A stretch of 64,000 nucleotides of DNA. It comes from Tretioscincus oriximinensis. Its lineage: Eukaryota > Chordata > Lepidosauria > Squamata > Gymnophthalmidae. Location: contig JAJVDF010001202.1 in NCBI GenBank assembly GCA_022410635.1, forward strand, positions 15,601 to 79,600, read 5' to 3'. A program made the position numbers and the translations under genes. Below the pieces are notes generated by a model that did no database searches, had not been told where the DNA came from, and worked only from the letters and a program-made list of their open reading frames with translations. This document shows, piece after piece, positions 56,575 to 64,000 of this stretch (position 1 is its first letter; each line of letters begins with the position of its first letter).

Positions 56575-56900
56575 TGGGGACAGTGCCTAGCTCAGGCAAT
56601 GATAGCACGGTCGCTAAGAAATAAGTCTCTCATCTGGGAGATCAGGTTTCAAAGCCCTGTGTGGGACGTGGGGGGGGGCTGAGCACCTTCCACTAGCCTG
56701 TAGCTCTAGCCAACCCAGCTATTCGAAAGCAGGAACTGCAAGAAATTGTAAGTGACTGCAAGTAGATACATGGAAACCACCACAGCCTGGTGGGGAAGAT
56801 AGAATGTCAGCCTTCGGGCAAAAATACCCTTGTAAGCCGCTTTGAGTCCCTTTGAAAAGGTGAGAAAAGCGGGGTATAAGAACCAAGTTGTTCTTCTTCA
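56575..56900 (+). mobile_element. Sauria-type SINE with tRNA-like head
   Basis: The head has a box A-like TAGCTCAGG at about 56,588 and a box B-like GGTTTCAAAGCC near 56,647. A central body (TGGGGAAGATAGAATGTCAGCC, TAAGCCGCTTTGAGTCCC) and the 3' end TATAAGAACCAAGTTGTTC TTCTTC follow. The element is diverged and carries a G7 run near 56,671. The same 3' body occurs at 59,970-60,062. Confidence 0.85.
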
Positions 56901-57561
56901 GGTCAACAAAATGCATACAATCATTTAGATCTCCTGGAAGTCCTAGGGCAGATAAGAAGGTATGGGACTTAAAATATTATACATCCAACTTTCCTTTCTC
57001 CCTAGCAGGACTATGTTCAGAAGAACCTAAACCTCAAAAGTCTGTGTGAACCATGGAAAGTTGGTACTTGATAAATCTACACTAGGAAACTATTTCAGAG
57101 CTATGAAGGCTGCAACTGAAAAGGCCTTCTTTTGCATCTCCAAACTGCAAGCATGTTTGTGTGTAAATATAAGAGTGTTAGGGGTGTCATTCCTGACATG
57201 GCTGTATATTGTTATGTAGAGGACTGACTAAGCCTGGTGATATCTATAAATAAATAAATAATAAATAAATAAATAAATAAATTATGCAGAAGGAAAAGGC
57301 CTCACTGGTTGGGGCCTAAGTTAGAAATTGTATAAAAAGCGGAAAGCTGACTAGAATAGTTGCTCTGTTCATGATTGTTTCTCTTGAGCTGAATAAATCC
57401 TCTGCATTAAACTGGCTTTATTAGTTCTCAAGTTGACTGGCCTCATGTGCGGTGACCATAATTGTAAAAGGCTTGTGGGGGGTCCATTTTGTGTTTAGGT
57501 TTGTGTACGCTGACCAGATGACCCCTTTGGAGAGGTTGTGAAAAATAAAAGCATGGATGTT
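56901..57561. other. intron DNA with (AAAT)n tail
   Basis: No gene recognised. An (AAAT)n run at about 57,243-57,283 is probably the tail of a short SINE or LINE. AATAAATCCTCTGCATTAAAC near 57,392 is LTR-like. Confidence 0.4.
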
Positions 57562-57633
57562 GAATTTCCATTGATCAATCAATCATGAGAACTGTTAGAA
57601 TTTCCATTGATCGATCAATCATGGGAACTGTTA
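57562..57633. repeat. 36-bp tandem duplication
   Basis: 57,562-57,597 is repeated at 57,598-57,633 with two differences. Both contain ATCAATCA (or ATCGATCAATCA) and CTGTTAG. Confidence 0.85.
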
Positions 57634-58215
57634 GGATCCTCAGGTATCAGTTGCACATCCAAGGAACCCTTGTAATTTAAAACAAAAGGCAGACAGGAGG
57701 CCTCTAGCTGGAGAAAACAGACCTGGTGGTTAACCAAGGGAACAAGCTGTACAGTTAGATGGGGTTTTGCAACAAGATAAGTAACAGCCAAAGGGTTGAA
57801 TGAACAAAGGGTTGAAGCTAACAAAGAACTTGGTTTAGGGAGTTGAAAGATCATCAATTCAGTGATTGACTGGCTGTCGGTAATACGGGCCGCTTCTATG
57901 ATGATGATTACCTGGCAGTTAGTAATTGGTGGGAACTTACCATGATTGGGGAATGACCAATGAAAGTTAAGAGGCAGGGTTGGCAATTAGGAAGTATAAA
58001 AGGGTGTGTGTGGAGATTACATTTTCGTGCCTCCATCGTACGCAAGCACCCGACCCTACAAAATCGTCCCCTTCCCCTTTTTTAATACATGTTCTTAATC
58101 TGTTTTATCAATCATGGTGTGGTCTCATAGTCATTATGGGAGAGGGCAGGGCGCATCCTCCATTTATCTATGACGGGAGAAAAGCCAGTTTTGGGGTGTC
58201 TACATTTCCCCAGTT
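57629..58215 (+). repeat. possible LTR
   Basis: Starts TGTTAGGATCC and holds a TATAAAAGG at about 57,996, typical of LTR promoters. No paired copy, PBS or target duplication was found, so I am unsure. The reverse strand has a 123-codon frame, which may be accidental. Confidence 0.35.
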
Positions 58216-58225
58216 CTTGCTGAGA

Positions 58226-58352
<127 letters not shown>

Positions 58353-58394
58353 GTACCTCAGAAAACCTAATCAGTCTAGGTTTATGTTTGCTTT

Positions 58395-58960
58395 ATTTTA
58401 GGTACTCTCTAGGGATGGGGGAAGAGCGGGCCTGGGAGGAGGTGTAGCTTTCCTGCTTCTGATTGGGAGGGGGAAGGAGGCCTGGAGTGACAAATCAGAC
58501 CTTGAAGAGCACTCTGGCTACCCCTATAAAAGGGGGCGGAGCCAGGGCTCTGGGCCTTTTTGTATGGAGACCTTGAGTGGTCATGTTGAAAGGTGGTCCA
58601 TCCAGGAGTTTTCACCTGAGGAGTGGAATGGGGGATGTTCTGGTGTGGCATTGGAGGAAGCCAGGAAGGACAGTAAGGGCCTGGGCAATAAGGAAAGATG
58701 TATCTCTTTAAACAAGAAAGGAAGTCGGTTTTTCCAGTTATAAAGTTCTTAAAAGAACAGTACTTGTATTACTATTATTCCGTTGTCAGTTATTTCATTA
58801 ATTTACCTCACTTGCATTCATAATAAACATTTGTTTCAATTAAACAGTGTGCTTTATGCTTTATTTACCAACCATTACAGCAACAGTATAACAAGAGGGA
58901 CTGAGAATAAAGTCCCTCCAGTGTACATTATCCAGAACCACAATGTGGCTTACTGGTTAT
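58395..58960 (+). repeat. diverged LTR similar in layout to the SCAN-gypsy LTR
   Basis: TGATTGGGAGGGGG, CTATAAAAGGGGGCGG, ATCTCTTTAAAC, AATAAACATTTGTTTCAATT and GGGACTGAGAATAAAGTCCC appear in the same order as in the LTR at 21,267-22,002 (antisense there), but the text is diverged. It is likely a solo LTR of a related family; bounds are approximate. Confidence 0.5.
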
Positions 58961-59704
58961 ATTGAGAGGGTGCCTGGTGGCAGAGTAGTGTATTTCTGCA
59001 GGCTCAAAGGTTAAAGAAGTGTGCACCTTTAGTCAGGAAGCTTGTGTATCTGGGCCTGGATAATGGGAGCCACACCATCTGAATGAAAAAATACTTCCCT
59101 TGTCATTACAACTCTTATGCCCATCAGCTTCCTAGAATGCCTCACTGTCACTCTTATACTAGGTTACCAAAACGATGATCGTGATTACAATGAAAGGCCA
59201 CAAGAAATTATCAAAGCCAAAGAGAAATCCACTAGCTTTCTTCATCCTGGATCCATTTTCTCCTTCAAGCCTACAGAAAGGTTTTGTGAATTACTATGAG
59301 CAAACAGGCCCATCTGTTTGGAGGCAGAACATCTGATACTGCAAGGAAAGATTCCAGGTTGAATCTTAATTGTACCAAGAAGTCCTTTGCCCGAAACTCT
59401 TCCTGGCCACAGGAAGCAACAAATAAGATGGAGTAATTTTTGGTAGAAGTCCCTCTCCCCTAGAAAATACCTTAAATAAATGAAAAATATCTGCCTTGCA
59501 GTAAATATGTTCCTGATTCCAGAAAAGATTGTGGTGGTGTGAGTGTGTTTTGGGGAGGAGATGTTGCATAGGAGGGAGGAACTGGTTTTTACTGCTCTTA
59601 CATTTGGGATTTGGACGCATTCTGCAAAATTGCAATCTATCTTGCAATTTGATAATCAGATCTAATAAATATTTGCTCTGTACTCTTTACGGGAAAGCTC
59701 TTAC
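58961..59704. other. PPP1R37 intron, donor side
   Basis: Contains a small CR1 remnant (about 59,080-59,145, GAAAAAATACTTCCCTTG...CCCATCAGCTTC). Otherwise I see nothing I can name. Confidence 0.5.
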
Positions 59705-59802
59705 CTGGATCTGCTTCAATAGTTTGGGTATCTGTTTACAGTTTAGTTTCTGACAGGCCTGCTTGTAAGCAGCGAGGACTTCTTCTATTGTCACATTCTG
59801 AG
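59705..59802 (-). CDS. PPP1R37: PPP1R37 coding exon (AQNVTIEEVLAAY...)
   Basis: A 98-bp exon with acceptor TTCTTTCCCCTTTTTCAG and donor GTAAGA on the minus strand. It starts with the last two bases of an Ala codon and encodes QNVTIEEVLAAYKQACQKLN then CKQIPKLLKQIQ, which is the conserved N-terminal helix region of PPP1R37, before the leucine-rich repeats. It ends in phase 0. Upstream exons (with the PP1-binding KVSF-type motif) would lie beyond the window. This exon sets the gene's orientation and ties the whole window to one locus. No damage seen. Confidence 0.92.
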
Positions 59803-59969
59803 CTGAAAAAGGGGAAAGAAAAAGAAGGCATCAGTCCAGTGTCTAGAAATTTGCTTTGTTTGTGCCACCACACTAATGTGGTGAACTGACAATTAAACCC
59901 AGCCAAATGTATTACAAACATAGCAGGCTGCTTAGATAAATTTCAATCAGCCCAGTAAATGAATAGGTA
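59803..59969. other. PPP1R37 intron upstream of the 59.7-kb exon
   Basis: The polypyrimidine tract on the minus strand is the run TTCTTTTTCTTTCCCC. Otherwise unremarkable. Confidence 0.6.
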
Positions 59970-60062
59970 CCACCATAATGAGATGGGGAAGATAGAATGT
60001 AAGCCTTTGGTCAAATGGGTAAGAAAACAGGGTATAAAAATCCCATCCTTTTTCTTCTTCTA
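59970..60062 (+). mobile_element. Sauria-type SINE 3' fragment
   Basis: ATGGGGAAGATAGAATGTAAGCCTTTGG...GGGTATAAAAATCC...TTCTTCTTC matches the 3' part of the 56.6-kb SINE. Confidence 0.8.
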
Positions 60063-60405
60063 AACACTTGGGTTGCAAATATTTGAAGGAATATCTTCTC
60101 ATACCTTCTTGGTGATTCTGCCATCTTTACTGATCAAAAGTATTTGGACTTCTTGGAGAGCTTCCTCTGTAATGACCCTCAAACTATGGAATGTTCTCTC
60201 CTCTGGGGTCCATCAGGCATCATGTTCAAACGTCTGGTGAAGCCTGTTCAACCTGATCTGCAGCCGAGCCAAATATCCCCTCTCTTATTTTTGATTATCC
60301 TATTTTAACTGTTTTTATGATTTTCGTATTATTACTCACAATGAGACTTTTGTGTATAGGGAAGAATATAAATGTAAATAAATAGATAAATAAATAAATA
60401 AAACT
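60063..60405 (+). mobile_element. probable SINE/LINE tail with (TAAA)n
   Basis: Contains CTTTTGTGTATAGGGAAGAATATAAATGTAAATAAATA and a (TAAA)n tail. It resembles squamate SINE tails, but the head is not recognised. Confidence 0.5.
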
Positions 60406-61414
60406 ATATATTTTTAATATTCCTTTTATCTACATAACAAGTCCCAATGCAAACCTTTGTTCAATTCTCCTTTTCTGTATGGTGGGAGGAAACAACTTAT
60501 TTATATATTGGCGTTAAGCGGGACTCTGGTGAGCAGCATCAAGCCCCAGTGGGTCAGAGCGACCAGTGACATCCTGCGTCTATATCAAGGAAGCAGGGTT
60601 CTGTGCCAATCAATGGCTGGATCAGGTAGTAGGCCTAGTGCCCAATAAGATAGGGTTAGCAGCGTTAGCCAATCATTTGCATTCCAGGTGATGGACACTG
60701 ATTTTCTTCAGTCACCTGACTCAGAAGGCCAATCGCTGGGATGCCACTTATTACTGTAGATGGAAAACATGTACATAGCAATCAATTCCATCTCTTTTGA
60801 ATAAAAAAACTCTTCAGGAAAAAGATGAAAGGAACATTTTAGCCTAGTGCTGAAAGTTATGCAGCATCAGCACCTTGTCTACGTTAGAACCAAAATCATC
60901 CCACACACAGGGGAGGGACCACAAAGAATGAACTTTTATCCAACACCCCTTTCTCCCCAGCATTAAAAAATGCCAGAACTACAATAGAGGCCTCTGCTAC
61001 CAATCTATAATATTTCAGTTATACCGTTTGTAATCTACCATTTGAGAGAATAAGCAGAATATTAGGAAGCTGGATTTTGTACAAGGTACATAGTAAACCG
61101 AGGCTTCTCAGGCTACTCTAAGAAACAATCTCTTCATCATGACTTTTCTCACCACCACCCCCTCTTTCTCTTTCTGTGAAGCCATTTCCTGGCCAGACAG
61201 AAATTATAGGCCCGTTACTTTCATGGGAAATTCTGAAAATTCCCTCACACATGCATAGACATGTTCTTGAAAAGCCATCTTATGTTTGATAAGAAGAATC
61301 CTGAGTGGTCACATCAAGCACCAAAGAGAAAGAACCAATGACCAAACGCTTCAAATGCTGCACTCACAGGCAGGGATCTAATTACAAGGTGGTAATATGG
61401 ATGTATTACTGAAG
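60406..61414. other. PPP1R37 intron, unclassified
   Basis: No gene or repeat that I can name. GGTGATGGACACTGATTTTCTTCAGTCACC near 60,689-60,718 forms a short imperfect hairpin. Confidence 0.4.
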
Positions 61415-61631
61415 TAGAAATATCCTTTTCTTGCTCAGTTGCAGAAAGTTTAGTTCCCATCAGGTGGTAGGAGTAGTTGGGGTTCTTTGCCCCAATATGC
61501 ATGACATTGCACTTGCTTAAGTTGAAGTGCATTTGCCACTTTGATGCCCAATCACACAATTTCAATAAATCACTCTGGAGTGCCTTACAATCGTTTTCAG
61601 TTTTCACTACCCTGTGTCGTCAGCAAACTCA
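61415..61631 (-). mobile_element. CR1 LINE fragment
   Basis: Minus frame to about 61,607 reads LLKLCDWASKWQMHFNLSKC, which is the RT C-terminal segment of CR1. It aligns with 6,400-6,580 and 46,900-47,060. Confidence 0.85.
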
Positions 61632-61951
61632 GGCTTGTCCTATAAAAGCAGAGTCCTTATTATTATCTTCTTTCAATTTTTTGCTTTAAACAATAAACTG
61701 GTTATTTCTTTTAATTCAAATATCTCTATCTTTCTTTTATTTCCTAGATAACATTATACAAACATGCTGCTGGTGGGGACTGGGAATAAACCCCCATCAT
61801 TTAAGTAAACACAGGGACCTTATGTAGCCCTAGGGTTATTACTGTTGTTCCAAGCAGTCGTTGGAGCTGCCTTGGACACTAGGGAGATATTGTGGCACCT
61901 CTAGCCAAGAGGATCAATGATCTTAGGGGCCCTCAGATAGGGGTCGCCATA
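61632..61951 (+). repeat. 5' LTR (3' part) of SCAN-type gypsy element
   Basis: TATAAAAGCAGAG, AATAAACTGG and GGACTGGGAATAAACCCCC lead to GGGTCGCCATA at the end. It is the sense copy of the LTR at 21,267-22,002. The U3 part is missing and meets CR1. Confidence 0.8.
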
Positions 61952-62401
61952 GCCACTGGTGTGTAGGGGGGTACAAATAAAATAGGGAAGTAACGTAATC
62001 AAATCAATGGGATTGAAAAATAATTTTAGCTGCAATGATCTGAATAGAAAAAAATAACTTTTGATGAGAGAGATAAAGACAGTCAGGTAGAGGAAAAAGA
62101 AAGACAGAGGGCACACGAGCAAAATGAAAAAGAAAGGCAGAGGGCACACAAGCTCGCTATGCTGTCCATGAAAATACAGGCCAAAGACATGGGTCTGTCT
62201 GAACTGTCTAGTGCTGGGACCTACAGACCTGCACATGGGTATAGACTTTAAACGTTTTCCTCAGTACAATAAAGGGGATTGTGTAGAGTCCTTTCTGTGT
62301 TCGTTTGGGAGAGTGTGATATGAACTGAAAGTTGATCCTGAGGATCAGATGGGATACTTAAGGCAAGAATTAGTGGGGAACTGCTCAATATCTATGCCCA
62401 G
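61952..62401 (+). other. leader of the SCAN-type gypsy element
   Basis: Non-coding leader between the LTR and gag. A 21-bp imperfect direct repeat (AAAGACAGAGGGCACACGAGC / AAAGGCAGAGGGCACACAAGC) lies at about 62,098-62,156. I could not assign a PBS. Confidence 0.5.
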
Positions 62402-63000
62402 ATGCTGCCTGAGGATGCCAAGAAATATCCTGCATTTAAAGCCATGGTCAAGCAGCGCTTCAACCTGACTGCTGAGCATCACAGGCGAGCTTTCAGGGGC
62501 ATTCAGAAACGAGACAGGAGACATTTTCCCAAACTTTCTGTCAGACAGAGTCAGGCTTTGAGAAAGTGGATCCCGGAGGCCTCAGTGACCACTGTAGAAC
62601 AATTTGAAAGCCTGATAGCCCTGGAACAGTTTTGTGAGCAGGTTCCTGGGCACTTACGCTGGATAGTAGCAGATAAAAAGTTCAAAAATATAAGTCTCGC
62701 TGCCCAGTACCTGGATGAATTATCGGTGTTAAGGCAGGACAGCACTCGTAAGACCCTACATATACCAGGGAAAGCACCATTTAGCAAAAACCAAGTTCCT
62801 CCCAAATACTTATCTGAGAAAGGAAACGGAGATATTAAGAGCCCCATGATGGTCAGCCAAAGGGGGGACCTGAGGTGGCTGCAAAAGATAATGTATGCTT
62901 TGCTTGTCAGGAGAAAGGTGATAAATCCTTTACTTGCGGACAATTGTGTTTAGTCCCCAAGTTTATCACCTCAGAGGGCAGCAAGTGGTTATACCAGTTA
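62402..63000 (+). pseudogene. SCAN-like Gag of a Ty3/gypsy element
   Basis: A 183-residue frame starts at 62,402 and, before a stop near 62,953, covers a SCAN-like capsid: YPAFKAMVKQRFNLTAEHHR, RGIQKRDRRH, then VTTVEQFESLIALEQFCEQV and GHLRWIVADK. SCAN domains of vertebrate zinc-finger proteins descend from Gmr1-type gypsy Gags. The nucleocapsid is in a shifted frame near 62,893 and has CFACQEKGDKSFTC, a zinc-knuckle with Asp in place of His. Broken. Confidence 0.8.
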
Positions 63001-63129
63001 TTACATACAAAGACAATATGGGGGAAAGGGTGGTGTGGTGCCGGCAGAAGAAAATGGCTGCCAGGATACTGATCATTGCAGCAATGTTGTGAGGGAAAAT
63101 ATTCCAGAAGCAGAATATAATGGCTCAGT

Positions 63130-63418
63130 ATTGGTCACCCTTAAAGCCGATGCACCAAGTGAATACGTATAGGATGTAGTGGCCGCTGATAAACTTATAA
63201 AAACCTTACGGGAGACAGGGTCTAATGTATGTTTGGTCCAGCCAACCTTGGTCAGTGAGGCTGATATTGTCCCTTGGGAATTGGTGACATTAAAGGGCCT
63301 CGGAGGGCCTACATTCGGCACCAAGGTAGCCAAATTGCGTGTAGCCATTAATGGCTGGGAAGGGGAATGGAGATTCGCCTTGTGTAGAGATATCTATTCC
63401 CAATCAATTAGGGAATGA
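63130..63418 (+). pseudogene. aspartic protease region of the gypsy element
   Basis: The plus frame from 63,179 reads TLRETGSNVCLVQPTLV, VTLKGLGG, WRFALCRDI. The catalytic Asp of the usual DTGS box is Glu here. The end (63,418) is a stop. Confidence 0.65.
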
Positions 63419-63640
63419 AGTGCCCTCTGTGTGTGTAAGCCAAGGAATGGCTAAGGAACAGCCTGGTGATGGAGAAGGAACACCTAAAAGAGTGGGAGGT
63501 CAGTAAGAGAAGGATCCTTTGCTGGAAGAAGCTAAAACAGAGGGGGAAGAACCTCAGATTGAAACCTTTGTTAAGGAACAGAGGCAGACCAAACATTTAA
63601 CCCATTTTTTCAAAGGGCTGAGAGTGACACTGTACCAGAC
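63419..63640 (+). other. missing RT/RNase H segment of the gypsy element
   Basis: A linker of only about 220 bp, rich in Glu and Lys codons, stands where RT and RNase H (more than 1 kb) should be, so most of pol is deleted. Confidence 0.55.
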
Positions 63641-63840
63641 ACCGAAATGGGGGCTGAGGAATATAAAATTGAAGGAGGGCAATTGTTTAGAGATCCCTCA
63701 TGCACATTACGCATAATGAGGTTGGCCCATGAAGAACCCTTAGGGGAACATTTAGGGATAAATAAAACCAAACAGAGTTCGCAGAAGGTTTTATTGGCCC
63801 AGCATGGAAAAAGACATACCTCAGTACTGCAGGATATGTG
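63641..63840 (+). pseudogene. integrase N-terminal zinc-binding domain of the gypsy element
   Basis: The frame from 63,647 reads LAHEEPLGEHLGINKTKQ then VLLAQHGKRHTSVLQDMC, the HHCC integrase N-terminal domain (H...H present, one Cys before the break). It is cut at 63,841 by an LTR start. Confidence 0.7.
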
Positions 63841-64000
63841 TGTGGCGACCCCTACTTGAGGTCCCCACTATTAGATGATCCTCCCAGCTAGGGGTGCCAC
63901 AATAAACACCTGTTGCCCAATCCAGCACCCACGACTGCTTGGAGCAACAGTCATATCCTCAGGCCTACACAAGGCCTCAGAGTTTACCTCACGGTTGGGG
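63841..64000 (-). mobile_element. antisense LTR inserted in the gypsy integrase, runs off the window
   Basis: Starts TGTGGCGACCCC and continues exactly as the LTR at 21,267 (GGGGTGCCACAATA, CACGACTGCTTGG, CCTCAGGCCTACACAAGGCC). It stops at the window end with about a fifth of the LTR visible. The insertion cuts the integrase in two. Confidence 0.85.

Noticed and set aside
56575..56660. tRNA gene
   Set aside because: The box A and B signals belong to a SINE head, are diverged, and no cloverleaf could be drawn with confidence.

Overview
The window is vertebrate nuclear DNA, almost certainly from a squamate reptile (probably a lizard). Evidence: many CR1 3' ends with ATGTTCTT-type tails, a tRNA-headed Sauria-type SINE, several divergent L1 families, Penelope-like, DIRS-like and Ngaro-like elements, and several groups of endogenous retrovirus (ERV). 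There is no sign of prokaryotic or plasmid DNA. Single N bases at 7,864, 27,700 and 35,186 mark assembly patches.

The host gene is on the minus strand. Three short exons with splice sites (59,705-59,802; 32,425-32,525; 25,495-25,614) encode consecutive parts of the N-terminal region and first leucine-rich repeats of PPP1R37 (protein phosphatase 1 regulatory subunit 37, LRRC68). Phase and the known protein predict a further roughly 46-nt exon between the first two; I did not find it. Nearly everything else lies in PPP1R37 introns or in the downstream intron and is transposon-derived.

Layout: 0.4-3.9 kb DIRS-like tyrosine-recombinase retrotransposon (-); 3.9-5.5 kb non-LTR LINE (-); 5.8-7.0 kb CR1 (-); 7.3-8.1 kb Penelope-like GIY-YIG element (-); 8.1-13.2 kb Ngaro-like element (-) with Gag, RT, RNase H, tyrosine recombinase and an SGNH hydrolase; 13.2-19.65 kb L1 (-) with an open ORF1; 19.66-23.9 kb second L1 (+) split by a solo gypsy-type LTR; 25.9-27.8 kb third L1 (-); 28.2-28.4 kb long foldback hairpin; 28.4-30.6 kb CR1 pieces with EN and ORF1 esterase; 33.1-34.5 kb CR1 split by a solo ERV LTR; 34.5-43.3 kb a Penelope-like ORF split by a complete LTR-flanked class II ERV with gag and pro/dUTPase, no recognisable pol, and env; 46.3-48.0 kb CR1 split by another solo LTR of that family; 49.5-53.35 kb L1 remnants around a broken gamma-type env and its 3' LTR; 55.4-55.9 kb hAT-type MITE; 56.6-56.9 kb SINE; 57.6-59.0 kb LTR-like DNA and a long TAA array; 61.6-64.0 kb Ty3/gypsy element with a SCAN-like Gag, invaded by an antisense LTR.

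The main scientific interest is the nesting and its exact scars. Target-site duplications are visible: 6 bp for three ERV-family insertions, 5 bp for the gypsy LTR and 8 bp for the hAT MITE. Other unusual items are the pol-less provirus, the SGNH-bearing Ngaro-like element with an RNase H/recombinase junction, and two L1 copies sharing the same loss of a catalytic Asp in the RT motif. Almost all element ORFs are broken; the L1 ORF1 at 18,474-19,529 is the longest clean coding frame.
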